From positions 1-64,000 of the forward strand of contig UQKM01000003.1 in the NCBI GenBank assembly GCA_900541685.1: a DNA stretch of 64,000 bases, written 5' to 3'. The notes beneath the pieces were generated by a model that did no database searches, was not told the origin of the DNA, and worked only from the letters and a program-made list of their open reading frames with translations. The translations under genes were made by a program, and so were the position numbers. This document shows positions 44,332 through 53,708 of the stretch, in pieces (the first letter of the stretch is position 1; every line of letters starts with the position of its first letter). The stretch comes from an uncultured Collinsella sp. Its GTDB lineage: Bacteria; Actinomycetota; Coriobacteriia; Coriobacteriales; Coriobacteriaceae.

Positions 44332-45192
44332 ATGATAATGGGCAAGTACGTAATCGTGGTTGAGTCTGGTTCGGATGTGACGCCGGAGCTTTGCGAGCGC
44401 TACGGCATCGTGCGCGTGCCTATGCATGTCACGATTGGTGACGAGACCGTCGAGGACGGCTCGATCGATCCGCTCGAGATTTACTCGCGCTGTAACGAGT
44501 TTGGCGTTATGCCCAAGACCAGTGGTTGCGCGCCTGCGGATTTTGCTCACGTGTACGACCGCATTCATGCCGAGCAGCCCGACGCGACCATCCTGCATCT
44601 TGCGTACTCCGAAGTCACGACCTGCTCACATCAGTCCTCCAAGATTGCAGCTAAGGGCCGCGACTACGTCTTCTCTATGGACACGCGTTTTGTTTCGGTT
44701 GGCCAGTCGCTCGTTGCCGTCGAGACCGCCAAATATATCGAGGCTCACCCCGATGCCACCGTCGATGAAATTTTCTCCTTTACCAATTCGGTGATGGACC
44801 GCGTGCTGTTGGGTTTTGTTCCTACCGACCTTGCCTTCCTTAAGGCAGGCGGCCGCTTGTCCAACGTCGCATTCCTAGGCGCCCATCTGCTCAAGATTAA
44901 GCCCTGCATTGAGGTAACGGGCGGCAAGTTCGTGGCGACCAAGAAGTTCCGCGGCTCTATGCTCAAATGCGCCCGCGCCTTTATTGACCACATGGTTGCC
45001 AAGGGCGAGATCGACTACTTGCACATTGGCTTGGCATATTCGGTAGGTCTTTCCGAGGAGCTGCGCGACGACATGGAAGTCTATGCGCACGACCTGGGCT
45101 TTAAGGACATTACCTGGACTCAGGTCGGCGGCGTCATCTCGAGCCATTGCGGCCCGACCGCCTTCGGCGCGGTGCTCACGCTCAAGGCGTAA
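44332..45192 (+). CDS. DegV-family fatty-acid-binding protein
   Basis: About 286 residues with the DegV/FakB fold: VVESGSDVTPELCERYGIVRVP near the N-terminus, the TSGCAPADFAHVYD loop (~residue 60), and the C-terminal SSHCGPTAFGAVL. FakB-type members bind an acyl chain and present it to a fatty acid kinase; others are uncharacterised. The start is uncertain among GTG 44329, ATG 44332 and ATG 44338. It stands alone between repeat copy B and the PFL activase. Confidence 0.87.
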   Translation: MIMGKYVIVVESGSDVTPELCERYGIVRVPMHVTIGDETVEDGSIDPLEIYSRCNEFGVMPKTSGCAPADFAHVYDRIHAEQPDATILHLAYSEVTTCSHQSSKIAAKGRDYVFSMDTRFVSVGQSLVAVETAKYIEAHPDATVDEIFSFTNSVMDRVLLGFVPTDLAFLKAGGRLSNVAFLGAHLLKIKPCIEVTGGKFVATKKFRGSMLKCARAFIDHMVAKGEIDYLHIGLAYSVGLSEELRDDMEVYAHDLGFKDITWTQVGGVISSHCGPTAFGAVLTLKA

Positions 45193-45378
45193 GGCCTGGC
45201 GTCTATCGATATCTATTGTCTCGGCGGCGGGTGGGTTGTGACAACCTTCCCGCCGCTTTTGTGTGGGGCCAAATAGAACAACCCAATTGACCACTAAACC
45301 GTTTCACCATCATGCGTATGGGCTAGAATGGCTCTGGCATTTATGTAACTAAAACCAATGAGAGGTAAGGTAGCGGGA

Positions 45379-46197
45379 ATGGCTGAGATGACGCTCGAGG
45401 GTGTGGACGCTCGTCCCGAGGACTCCGCGTTTGCCCTGGGCCGCGTACATTCGATTGAAACGATGGGTACGGTCGACGGACCCGGCATCCGCTTCGTAGT
45501 GTTTGTCCAGGGCTGTCCCATGCGCTGCGCGTATTGCCACAATCCCGATACCTGGTCGGTTAACGGCGGCACGATGGTGACCGTCGAGCACCTGATGGAC
45601 GAGTTCCAGAGCAATCATGAGTTTTACCGCAGCGGCGGAATTACGGTTTCGGGCGGCGAGCCACTTCTGCAGCCCGAGTTTTTGGCCGACCTGTTCCGTG
45701 CAATGCACAACAACCCCGATGGTCGTGTACATACCTGCCTGGATAGCTGTGGCTACGCCTTCGACCCTCAGCATCCCGAGAAGTTCGATGCCGTGCTCAA
45801 CGAGACCGACATGGTTTTGCTCGACATCAAGCATGCCGACCCGGTCGAGCATAAAAGGCTGACCGGTTGTGACCCCGCACGCATCCTGGCGTTTGGCGAT
45901 GAGCTGGCGCGTCGCAGGATCAAGGTCGTTATCCGCCACGTGGTGGTACCGGGCATTACCGACACGGTGGAGGAGTGCGAGGCGCTCGGTCGTTTAATCG
46001 CCCCGTGGCATAACGTGGTCGGCCTGGAGATGCTGCCGTATCACACCATGGGTGTCGTCAAATACGAGCAGCTGGGGATTCCCTATAAGCTTGAGGGCGT
46101 GCCCCAGATGGATACCGCGCGCATGCCCGAGCTGCGCAACGCCGTCATGACGGGCATGAAAAAGCGCCGCGCCGAACTCAAAAACGCCATCGACTAG
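45379..46197 (+). CDS. pflA: Pyruvate formate-lyase-activating enzyme
   Basis: Radical-SAM enzyme that installs the glycyl radical on PFL; here its target should be the separate radical-domain protein. 272 residues. The cluster motif is CPMRCAYCHNP (CxxxCxxC, ~residue 44), followed by SGGEPLLQPEF (~residue 95), the SAM-binding GGE. The ATG at 45379 follows GGTAAGG and is preferred to 45358. It is separated from pflB by grcA, repeats and DegV, so it has its own promoter. Confidence 0.93.
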   Translation: MAEMTLEGVDARPEDSAFALGRVHSIETMGTVDGPGIRFVVFVQGCPMRCAYCHNPDTWSVNGGTMVTVEHLMDEFQSNHEFYRSGGITVSGGEPLLQPEFLADLFRAMHNNPDGRVHTCLDSCGYAFDPQHPEKFDAVLNETDMVLLDIKHADPVEHKRLTGCDPARILAFGDELARRRIKVVIRHVVVPGITDTVEECEALGRLIAPWHNVVGLEMLPYHTMGVVKYEQLGIPYKLEGVPQMDTARMPELRNAVMTGMKKRRAELKNAID

Positions 46198-46220
46198 CGA
46201 GCCATTTTCGCCCCAAGGGC

Positions 46221-46247
46221 ACTCATTGGGGACAGACTTAAATGAGT
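46221..46247. repeat. GGGGACAG-type hairpin at a gene break
   Basis: ACTCATT and AATGAGT enclose GGGGACAGACTTA. It is related to the GGGGACG family and lies at the 5' edge of a gene fragment, as if inserted or left at a deletion junction. Confidence 0.5.
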
Positions 46248-46467
46248 GCGCGATGGCATTGCGGGCGAGCATGTTTTGGTGCGCAACAAGGCAGGCTGGA
46301 TTAGCGAGGATGGTTACTATTCGACATGCGATGCGGGCCTTATCGGCATCGATGGTCGTACCTATGTCATGAGCGTCATGACATCGATGCCGTGGGGCGA
46401 CCGCTCGAGCGAGGTTACGGCCGCGATTGCAAAGGCGCTGTTTGATACGCGAGCTGCACTGGCTTAG
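46246..46467 (+). pseudogene. C-terminal fragment of a serine hydrolase/beta-lactamase-like gene
   Basis: 73 codons reading VLVRNKAGWISEDGYYSTCD, then GLIGIDGRTYVMSVMTSMPW and an IAKALF helix. This is like the C-terminal part of class A beta-lactamase-like serine hydrolases (KxGW, then the strand with GRxYVLSVMT). The catalytic parts are missing. An in-frame stop at 46243 and a repeat element lie directly upstream. It is most likely a remnant. Confidence 0.6.
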
Positions 46468-46545
46468 CGTGTTCGTTTGGCGAGGTCAAACAAAATGCTG
46501 GTACCATACCGTGGTTGAGAATTTCGTATAGGTTTGGGGAATGGT

Positions 46546-47286
46546 ATGGCTACCATCGCGATTATCGGTGCGCTCGAAAAAGAGATCATGCAGATTAAGG
46601 AAGAGCTGAGCGACGTTTGCGAGGCACGGGAGGCAGGCTTGACCGTTGTGAGCGGTGGGCTCGACGGCCTGACAGTTGTCGCCACAACGGCGGGCATGGG
46701 CACGGTGAACGCCGCCGCTGCGACACAGCACCTCATTAGCAAGTATGCTCCGCAGGCTGTTGTGTTTTCGGGCATTGCGGGCGGTTTGAACCCCAAGCTC
46801 CATATCGACGACGTGGTCATTGGTAAACGCCTGCGCTATTTGGATACCGATACCGCGCTTATTGCCGAGTCCGCACCGGGGCTCGAGGAGTTTGGCTCGA
46901 CGCCTGCGCTGGTCGATATTGCCGCCGATGTGCTTGCTGAGCGTGGGTTTGTTGACGCTTCGACAAATGCAGTCGCTTCGAACAAGGGCACCAAGCAGTT
47001 CCTGGTCGGCACGATTGCCACGGGTAACCGCTTTGTGACGGGCGCCGCCATGCGCAACGACGCTATCGAGGCGACGCATGCCGATTGTGTCGGCATGGAG
47101 GGCGCGGCAATTGCCCATGTCGCAACCAAAAATGGTGTCGATTGCCTGGTGTTACGCGCTATCAGCGATAATTGTGACGAGGCGTACGATGCAATTTGCG
47201 AGCGCGAGTTCGATCTGTTCGAGTACGCGCGTGTCGCAAGTGACATTACGCTCGATATCGTCCGCCGCATTGCCGCTGCGCAATAG
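46546..47286 (+). CDS. mtnN: 5'-methylthioadenosine/S-adenosylhomocysteine nucleosidase
   Basis: Cleaves MTA and SAH to adenine plus the thioribose or ribosylhomocysteine; part of methionine salvage and AI-2 precursor formation. 246 residues. Motifs: IIGALEKEI with the catalytic Glu (~residue 11), TTAGMGTVNAAAATQ, VGTIATGNRFV, VGMEGAAIAHVA and RAISDNCD with the catalytic Asp. ATG 46546 has GGGGA upstream. The Asn-Cys after SD is not the usual xAD but keeps the catalytic Asp. Confidence 0.92.
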   Translation: MATIAIIGALEKEIMQIKEELSDVCEAREAGLTVVSGGLDGLTVVATTAGMGTVNAAAATQHLISKYAPQAVVFSGIAGGLNPKLHIDDVVIGKRLRYLDTDTALIAESAPGLEEFGSTPALVDIAADVLAERGFVDASTNAVASNKGTKQFLVGTIATGNRFVTGAAMRNDAIEATHADCVGMEGAAIAHVATKNGVDCLVLRAISDNCDEAYDAICEREFDLFEYARVASDITLDIVRRIAAAQ

Positions 47287-47324
47287 CGCGTCTATTTGTA
47301 AGAACCTACGACCAAGGAGTGTCC

Positions 47325-47915
47325 ATGGCCGATTCCATTAACTACCAGCTTGCCAAGTTCGTCGCCAGCTACGGCAAGGTTTCGCAGATTCCCGAGTCCA
47401 CCTGCCCTGAGGTGAGCTTTGTCGGCCGCTCCAACGTGGGCAAGTCCTCGATTATGAACAAGCTCTTTGGCCGCAAGAACCTGGTCAAGGTTTCGAGCAC
47501 GCCGGGTAAGACGAGCAACATCAACTTCTTCGAGGCCGACGACGTGCATTTTGTGGACCTGCCGGGTTACGGTTTCGCCCGTCGCTCCAAGGCCGAGCGC
47601 GACCGCTGGGCAGAGCTCATCGGCGACTTCTTTGACTCCGAGCGCAGCTTTAACCTGGTCGTGTCGCTGGTGGATATTCGTCACGACCCGAGCAAGCTCG
47701 ATCACGACATGATCGACTATCTGCAGGGCAACGAGTTCAACTTTATCGTCTGCCTCACCAAGGCCGACAAGCTCAGCCGCACCCAGCAGGCCCGCCAGGC
47801 AGCAGCCATCAAAAAGCAGCTCAACGTCCCGGCCGAGAACGTGATCATTACGAGCTCCCAGACCGGCACCGGCATCGACGAACTCAAACGCCGCATCGCC
47901 GAGGCCTGCCTCTAG
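47325..47915 (+). CDS. engB: Ribosome biogenesis GTP-binding protein EngB/YsxC
   Basis: Essential GTPase for large-subunit assembly. 196 residues, normal. G1 GRSNVGKSS (~residue 31), G3 DLPGYG (~residue 77), G4 TKADKL (~residue 143) and G5 ITSSQTGTG are seen. ATG 47325 follows AAGGAG by 5 bases; a GTG at 47319 would overlap that site. It ends about 100 bases before nested hairpin C, which belongs to the convergent thrB. Confidence 0.94.
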   Translation: MADSINYQLAKFVASYGKVSQIPESTCPEVSFVGRSNVGKSSIMNKLFGRKNLVKVSSTPGKTSNINFFEADDVHFVDLPGYGFARRSKAERDRWAELIGDFFDSERSFNLVVSLVDIRHDPSKLDHDMIDYLQGNEFNFIVCLTKADKLSRTQQARQAAAIKKQLNVPAENVIITSSQTGTGIDELKRRIAEACL

Positions 47916-48023
47916 TAAGGGCTCCAGCCTAGCAAGAGCCCCTACCAATAAAAGGCCATAATTTCAGCCCGGCGCCCCTTCAAAGCGTGGGTCCCTGTAG
48001 ACATCGCTAGTCACGTTACTATA

Positions 48024-48152
48024 GGGCCACCCAGGGGCATCCCCTTAAAAACATTCCGCAGCACGAGGCCCGCCTATCCGATGCTCCGAAGGAGCAGGAT
48101 AAGCGGGCCTCAAGTGCGAGGACGTTTTTAAGGGGATGCCCCTGGGTGGCCC
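48024..48152 (-). repeat. Large nested hairpin, copy C
   Basis: Perfect 29-base outer arms (48024-48052 and 48124-48152). On the minus strand the boxes read GTCCTCGCACTT and CTGCGGAAT, with inner hairpin GAGGCCCGC/GCGGGCCTC and a CTTCG tip. It begins 22 bases after the thrB stop, in thrB orientation. A further outer pair CCTGTAGACATCGC (47994) with GCGATGTCTACAGG (48168) encloses it. Confidence 0.85.
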
Positions 48153-48173
48153 GGACAGACCGATCGGCGATGT

Positions 48174-49055
48174 CTACAGGTACTCGATTTGAGCGCCCTC
48201 GGTGTCGCACGTCAGAATATGCGTGTCACACTTGGGGAACTGCTCGCGCAGCTTGACCTGCAGGAACTTTGCCACGATGGTGTCGTCGGTCACAGCCATG
48301 AGAGTCGAGCCCGAACCACTGATCCAGATGGTTTTGGCGCCGCCGTTAAGGCAGGTGTCGCGCACAGCGTTGTAGTCGGGAATCAGACGGCGACGATAGG
48401 GCTCCTGGATGCGGTCGTCATTAGCGGCGGCAATCAGGTCCAGGTCACCAGTCTCCAAACCGCGCGTCATGCCAGCAATGCGGCCCATCTGCCACACGGC
48501 GGTGGAGAGCGGAATCTCCTGCGGCACGACCTTGCGCGCCTCGCTCGTATGTACCTCGTAGGGCGGAATCACGGTAATAAAACGTAAGCGATCGCTCACC
48601 TCGTAGCGCAGGCATTGGGGGAGCGAATCGGTCGGCGTAAAGGAGCAGACGGCGCCGCCAAGGATGGCGGGAGCGACGTTATCGGGATGCCCCTCGACCT
48701 CGGTGGCGATGCGGACGAGCTCGGCACGGTCGACGGTATGGCCCGTCAGCGCGGCGGCCGCCATAATGCCGGCGACGACGCAGGTGGAGCTGGAACCCAG
48801 GCCGCGAGCGACAGGCACATCGGTTTGAATGTCGATGGCAACGGGAAAAGCCGGCTCGCCCCATGCGGCCAGCGCATCGACAAAGCTGACGTAAACCAGG
48901 TTGTTCTCGTTTTGGAACTCTTCGGGGCAGCCCGTGATGGTGAGTTTGTCGGCGCGCTCAAAGGTAAAGTGCGAGTAGAGGCTGACGGCCATGCCGAGGG
49001 TGTCGTAGCCGATGCCTAGGTTGGCGCTGGTTGCTGGGACGGTGATTTTGATCAT
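48174..49055 (-). CDS. thrB: Homoserine kinase
   Basis: Phosphorylates homoserine for threonine synthesis. GHMP family, 293 residues. VPATSANLGIGYDTLG at the N-terminus, the ATP motif VARGLGSSSTC (~residue 87) and the C-terminal SGSGSTLMAV are present. The ATG at 49055 has AGGAGG 6 bases upstream; the longer frame to 49127 runs into a hairpin arm and is rejected. thrC lies upstream on the same strand, with nested hairpin D between them. Confidence 0.94.
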   Translation of the reverse strand: MIKITVPATSANLGIGYDTLGMAVSLYSHFTFERADKLTITGCPEEFQNENNLVYVSFVDALAAWGEPAFPVAIDIQTDVPVARGLGSSSTCVVAGIMAAAALTGHTVDRAELVRIATEVEGHPDNVAPAILGGAVCSFTPTDSLPQCLRYEVSDRLRFITVIPPYEVHTSEARKVVPQEIPLSTAVWQMGRIAGMTRGLETGDLDLIAAANDDRIQEPYRRRLIPDYNAVRDTCLNGGAKTIWISGSGSTLMAVTDDTIVAKFLQVKLREQFPKCDTHILTCDTEGAQIEYL

Positions 49056-49069
49056 GTGGGTCCTCCTGG

Positions 49070-49181
49070 GCGGGTCTGGCCGTTTAGTTCGCTGCTCGGG
49101 CAGTCCTGGCTCGCTCGGAAAGCACATTAAGTGCTTTCCGGCTCGTGCGGAACTCGCGACGAACTAAACGGCCAGACCCGC
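49070..49181 (-). repeat. Large nested hairpin, copy D (divergent)
   Basis: Perfect 22-base outer arms (49070-49091 and 49160-49181) with an inner hairpin GGAAAGCAC/GTGCTTTCC. The boxes are weaker: GTCCTGGCTC and GTGCGGAAC on the plus strand. It lies between thrC and thrB, 76 bases after the thrC stop and close to the thrB ribosome site. Confidence 0.75.
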
Positions 49182-49256
49182 TCGCATGCTCGTCATCATC
49201 CCGAAAGCTTAATAAAAAGAAGGTGCGCCGGCTTTCGCCGGCGCTTAATAAGGGGT

Positions 49257-50774
49257 TTAGTTGGTGCTCATTCGTTTTGCTGCAGACTCGACGTAGCTTG
49301 CCATCTCATCGACGTCGCAGACGTCTTCGAAGCGGACGGGTTTGGATTCGAGTTCGGCGAGCTGGGTCGGGGCGACCGTGTTGGTGGCCTGCTCGAGCAC
49401 ACGCATAGCCTCAAAATCATCCTCGGGCACGTCGAGGCCCAAGGCGTCGCAGCAGGCGCGCGGGAACTTATAGGGGCTGGCGGTCGAAAGCAGGACGCGG
49501 ACCTTGGCGCCCTCGGCGGGAGCGACCTGCTCAAAGACGTGATAGCCGCAGGCGGTGTGCGGGTCGATCACGTAGTCGTTCGCATCCCAGCAGCTCTTGA
49601 TGGCGGCGCGAACCTCGTTCTCGCTGGCCCAGCCGCAGCCAAAGACGCCCTGAATCTTGGCCAGCAGCTCGGCGGGCACCTCGTAGCGGCCGGTCTGGGC
49701 AAGCTGCTCCATAAGGCCGGCAACGAGCTCGCAGTCGCCGTCGGACAGGAAGTACAGCATGCGCTCCAGGTTAGAGCTGATGAGGATGTCCATCGACGGC
49801 GAGATGGTCGTGAAGAACGGACGGTTGCGGTCGTAGACGCCGGTGGTCAGGAAGTCAGCCAGAACGTTGTTCTTGTCGCTCGCGACGATGAGCTTGGCGA
49901 CGGGCAGACCCATGCACTTGGCATAGTAGCCGGCCAGGATATCGCCAAAGTTGCCGGTCGGCACGCAGAACTCCACGGCATCGCCGGCCTTGATGGCGCC
50001 GGCGCGCAGCAGCTGCGCATAGGCGGCAAAGTAGTAGACAACCTGCGGCACCAGGCGGCCGACGTTGATGGAGTTGGCGCTCGAGAGCACCGTGCCGGCG
50101 GCCTCCAAGCGCTCGGCAAGTTCCTTATCGGCAAAGATGCGCTTGACGGCACTCTGGGCGTCGTCGAAGTTGCCGCGGATACCGCAGACGGCGACGTTAT
50201 CGCCCTCCTGAGTGGACATCTGCAGGTTCTGGACGCGGCTGACCTTGCCTTCGGGATAAAAGACGGTGATGCCCGTGCCCGGGGCGTCGGCAAAACCGGC
50301 GAGTGCTGCCTTGCCGGTGTCGCCTGACGTGGCGGTGACGATCATGATGCGCTCGGCGCCGCCGTCCTTGGCGGAAGTGCGGGCCATGAGGCGGGGAAGC
50401 ATCTGCAGGGCGACGTCCTTAAAGGCACTCGTGGGGCCGCCAAAGAGTTCCATCACATAGGTCTGAGGGGCGTCAGCGCCCGGCGCAGCGTCGAGTTTGA
50501 CGAGCGGCGTAACCTCTTCGCTCGCGAACGTGCCGCGATATGCCTCGTCGACACACGCCGATATTTCTTCGGCCGTGTAATCATTCAGTAACATTCCCAA
50601 CACATCTTGAGCGATTTCAAAGTACGATTTATCTGCAAGCGAGCTGATATCGACCTGCTGGGTGCCGAGCTCGTCCGAGACAAACAAACCCCCGTCGGGA
50701 GCGATGCCGGTACGGATTGCCACCTTACTTGAGCACGATAAAGTGCGTCCACGTGTACTATGATAAGTTCCCAT
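49257..50774 (-). CDS. thrC: Threonine synthase
   Basis: PLP enzyme converting O-phosphohomoserine to threonine. 505 residues, the long type. The PLP lysine lies in FGGPTSAFKDVAL (~residue 115), the phosphate cup in TATSGDTGKAAL (~residue 148). MGTYHSTRG at the start is family-typical; ATG 50774 has GGAG 9 bases upstream, so the longer frame to 50819 is not used. It is divergent from lysC. Confidence 0.93.
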   Translation of the reverse strand: MGTYHSTRGRTLSCSSKVAIRTGIAPDGGLFVSDELGTQQVDISSLADKSYFEIAQDVLGMLLNDYTAEEISACVDEAYRGTFASEEVTPLVKLDAAPGADAPQTYVMELFGGPTSAFKDVALQMLPRLMARTSAKDGGAERIMIVTATSGDTGKAALAGFADAPGTGITVFYPEGKVSRVQNLQMSTQEGDNVAVCGIRGNFDDAQSAVKRIFADKELAERLEAAGTVLSSANSINVGRLVPQVVYYFAAYAQLLRAGAIKAGDAVEFCVPTGNFGDILAGYYAKCMGLPVAKLIVASDKNNVLADFLTTGVYDRNRPFFTTISPSMDILISSNLERMLYFLSDGDCELVAGLMEQLAQTGRYEVPAELLAKIQGVFGCGWASENEVRAAIKSCWDANDYVIDPHTACGYHVFEQVAPAEGAKVRVLLSTASPYKFPRACCDALGLDVPEDDFEAMRVLEQATNTVAPTQLAELESKPVRFEDVCDVDEMASYVESAAKRMSTN

Positions 50775-50878
50775 ATAACACTGCTCCTCGGATGCCTTGG
50801 TCCCAATCGGTGAAACCATGGTATCAGAGCGCGCAAAATAGGTTCGCAGAGGCTTTTTAGAAAGGTAACCTCCAGCCC

Positions 50879-52267
50879 ATGATTAAGATTGCCAAGTTTG
50901 GCGGCTCGTCGGTCGCCGACGCCGAACACTTTAAGAAGATCAAGGCCATCGTCGATGCCGACCCGGCTCGCCGTTTTGTGGTGGTTTCTGCCTGCGGTCG
51001 CCGTTTTAAGGGCGACACCAAGGTGACCGACCTGCTCTATCTGGTTAACGCGCACGTTAAGTACCACGTGTCGTGCGAGGAGCTGCTCGAGGACATTGGG
51101 CAGCGCTATTTTGATATCGCTGACGAGCTAGAGCTCACCTATCCCATCCGTGAAGAGTTCGCGGCCTTTGCCGAGCGCGCCCGCTCCGGTGGCTACTCTA
51201 CTGAGGAGCTCGTAAGCCGCGGCGAGTACTTTACCGCTCGCCTGATGGCTGAGTACCTGGGCCTGCCGTTCCTGGATGCCGCGACGGTCGTGGCGTTCCA
51301 TCACGACGGTACGCTCAGCATGAATCGTACCTGCGAGCTGGTGCAGGAGTACGGTCAGCAGGGCGGCTTTGTTATGCCCGGCTTCTATGGCGCGACGCGT
51401 GAGGGTCAGATTAAGCTACTCGATCGTGGCGGCGGCGATATTTCCGGCTCGATCCTGGCCAAATGCCTTGGTGCCGACCTGTATGAGAACTGGACCGACG
51501 TTTCGGGCTTCTATTCCGCCGATCCGCGTATTGTTCCCGAGGCTCAGCCCATTGCCCGCGTTACCTACGAGGAGCTGCGCGAGCTTTCGTACATGGGTGC
51601 AAGCGTCCTGCACGAGGAGGCTGTGTTCCCCGTGCGCGAGGCTGGTATTCCGCTGGTCATCAAGAACACCAACGCGCCGCAGGATCCCGGTACCATCATT
51701 AGCGAGACGGCCGACGAGGGCGAGGCGGAGCCCATCATTACCGGCGTGACCGGCAAGCGCGGCTTTGTCGCCATCAACGTTGCCCGCGACCGTACCAAGC
51801 CTCGTGTCGGCTTTATGCGCCGCGCGCTTTCGGTATTCGAGCGCTATGACGTTTCCGTTGAGCACATGCCCACCGGCGTCGACCGCTTTGGCGCCGTGGT
51901 GCAGGAGCAGGACGTTCACGATTCGCTGTACTCGCTTGTGGGCGACATTCAGCAGGAGGTCGAGCCGCTCGAGATTGAGGTTGTCGAGGGCTTGGCGCTC
52001 ATTGCGACCGTCGGCCGTAACCTGCGCGGCCGCGCGGGTATCTCGGGCCATCTGTTTGGCATGCTTGGCCAGGCCGGCGTGAGCGTGCGCATGATTTCGC
52101 AGAGCTGCGACGAGATCAACATCATTATCGGTGTCGAGGAGAAGGACTTCGACCTGGCGATTCGGACCATTTACCGCGCCTTCTCCGACGAGAACGGCAT
52201 TGTGAAGGTCTCTGACCTGGAGGCTCCCGCGCCGGCCGATCCCGCCCCGGCTGCGCTCAAAAAGTAG
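50879..52267 (+). CDS. lysC: Aspartate kinase
   Basis: First step of the aspartate family (lysine, threonine, methionine). 462 residues. N-terminal kinase domain with KFGGSSVADAEHF (residues 5-17), VSACGR and GGGDISGSILA (~residue 182). Two C-terminal ACT domains follow (~315-455: VAINVARDRTKPRVGFMRR, and IATVGRNLRGRAGISGHLF), expected to bind lysine or threonine for feedback control. The last ~15 residues are Pro/Ala-rich. Confidence 0.94.
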   Translation: MIKIAKFGGSSVADAEHFKKIKAIVDADPARRFVVVSACGRRFKGDTKVTDLLYLVNAHVKYHVSCEELLEDIGQRYFDIADELELTYPIREEFAAFAERARSGGYSTEELVSRGEYFTARLMAEYLGLPFLDAATVVAFHHDGTLSMNRTCELVQEYGQQGGFVMPGFYGATREGQIKLLDRGGGDISGSILAKCLGADLYENWTDVSGFYSADPRIVPEAQPIARVTYEELRELSYMGASVLHEEAVFPVREAGIPLVIKNTNAPQDPGTIISETADEGEAEPIITGVTGKRGFVAINVARDRTKPRVGFMRRALSVFERYDVSVEHMPTGVDRFGAVVQEQDVHDSLYSLVGDIQQEVEPLEIEVVEGLALIATVGRNLRGRAGISGHLFGMLGQAGVSVRMISQSCDEINIIIGVEEKDFDLAIRTIYRAFSDENGIVKVSDLEAPAPADPAPAALKK

Positions 52268-52277
52268 CGACTGCTCG

Positions 52278-52308
52278 GTAGATTTTTGGTCATGTCTCAA
52301 AAATCTAC
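52278..52308 (+). terminator. Hairpin after lysC
   Basis: GTAGATTTTT and AAAAATCTAC pair 10 bases after the lysC stop. A second stronger hairpin follows before asd. Confidence 0.6.
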
Positions 52309-52338
52309 GGCGGGGCGTTTCGTTTCGGTTTCGTTTCG

Positions 52339-52366
52339 ACGGGGCGGGTTTCGTGCCCGCCCCGTT
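52339..52366 (+). terminator. GC hairpin between lysC and asd
   Basis: ACGGGGCGGG and CCCGCCCCGT around TTTCGTG, followed by TCTTG. With the hairpin at 52278 it makes independent expression of asd likely. Confidence 0.65.
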
Positions 52367-52439
52367 CTTGTATACACTGGCAACAAAAATCGGCCTGCTC
52401 GGCGTGCGGGCAAAAGCCAAAACCTTTAAAGGGGGAAGC

Positions 52440-53465
52440 ATGAAACAGTACACGGTTGCTATTTTGGGCGCGACGGGAGCCGTGGGCACCCAGATGCTCG
52501 AGTGCCTCAACGAGCAGGAGTTTCCGGTCGGTAAGCTCAAGCTGCTGGCGAGCGCGCGCTCTGCGGGCAAGACCGTTGAGTTCCGCGGCGAGCAGATCGT
52601 GATTGAGGAAGCTTGCCCCGAGGCTTTTGAGGGCTGCGACATCGTGCTCGGCGCTGCCGGCGACGATATCGCCAAGGAGCTGCTGCCCGAGGCCGTCAAG
52701 CGCGGCGCCGTCGTGGTCGACAACAGCCACGCCTTCCGCATGGATCCCGAAGTGCCGCTGGTTGTGCCTGAGATCAATGCCGACGATATCAAGTGGCATC
52801 ACGGCCTTATCGCCAATCCCAACTGCGCGACCATCATCGGCCTGGTTCCTACGTGGCCGCTGCATCAGCTCGCCGGCGTGAAGCGCATGATCGTCTCGAC
52901 GTATCAGGCTGCTTCGGGTGCCGGCGCTCCCGGCATGGCCGAGCTCGAGGCTCAGCTGGCCGCCTTGGGCCGTGGCGAGGAGATTCCCGAGCCGCGCGCA
53001 TTTGCCGCCCAGCTCGCGAGCAACCTGATTCCGCAGATTGGCGGCGTCAAGGAGGAGGGCTTTACCTCCGAGGAGATGAAGCTGCAAAACGAGGGTCGCA
53101 AGATTATGCATCTGCCCGAGCTGCGCGTGAACTGCACCTGCGTGCGCGTGCCCGTGCTGCGCTCGCACTCCGAGAGCATTACGCTTGAGTTTGAGCGCGA
53201 CATTACGGTTGAGGAGGCCCGTGCTGCGCTGGCTGCCGCTCCCGGCGTCAAGCTGGTTGACGACATGAGCGCCGAGGATGCACACGACCGCTTCCCCATG
53301 CCGATGGATACGTCCGACCAGGACCTGATTTGGGTCGGCCGCGTGCGTCGCGACATCTCGAACCCCGAGGCCGCGCGCGGTATCACCTTCTGGTGCTGCG
53401 GCGACCAAATCCGTAAGGGCGCGGCAACCAACGCCGTCCAGATCGCTAAGCTGCTCTGCGAGTAG
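52440..53465 (+). CDS. asd: Aspartate-semialdehyde dehydrogenase
   Basis: Reduces aspartyl phosphate to aspartate semialdehyde, following LysC. 341 residues. NADP motif ILGATGAVGTQML (residues 7-19), catalytic Cys in ANPNCATI (~residue 128), and the His of VPVLRSHSES (~residue 243). The ATG at 52440 has GGGGGAA upstream; the longer frame from 52353 begins in a terminator. Nested hairpin E follows about 12 bases after the stop. Confidence 0.94.
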   Translation: MKQYTVAILGATGAVGTQMLECLNEQEFPVGKLKLLASARSAGKTVEFRGEQIVIEEACPEAFEGCDIVLGAAGDDIAKELLPEAVKRGAVVVDNSHAFRMDPEVPLVVPEINADDIKWHHGLIANPNCATIIGLVPTWPLHQLAGVKRMIVSTYQAASGAGAPGMAELEAQLAALGRGEEIPEPRAFAAQLASNLIPQIGGVKEEGFTSEEMKLQNEGRKIMHLPELRVNCTCVRVPVLRSHSESITLEFERDITVEEARAALAAAPGVKLVDDMSAEDAHDRFPMPMDTSDQDLIWVGRVRRDISNPEAARGITFWCCGDQIRKGAATNAVQIAKLLCE

Positions 53466-53477
53466 TGCGACCTGTCC

Positions 53478-53607
53478 GGCGGGGTCCGGGCTTAGTTTTC
53501 AGAACGTCCTCGACCATGTGTGGCGCCTTGTCCTGCTCCTTCGGAGCTGCGGACAAGGCGCCACACTGGTCTGCGGAGTGTTCTGAAAACTAAGCCCGGC
53601 CCCCGCC
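53478..53607 (+). repeat. Large nested hairpin, copy E
   Basis: 28-base outer arms (53478-53505 and 53580-53607) with one mismatch. 5' box GTCCTCGACCATG, 3' box TCTGCGGAGT. Inner hairpin TGTGGCGCCTTGTCC ... GGACAAGGCGCCACA with a CTTCG tip. Confidence 0.85.
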
Positions 53608-53708
53608 TGCGGCGACTCGGCTGCGAGCGGCCTGCGATGGAGCCGTTGCTGGTTGGGGCCGCTGGGCTGATGTGGGGGCACGTGGTTGTTGCGGGCCCTA
53701 GTCCCGGC

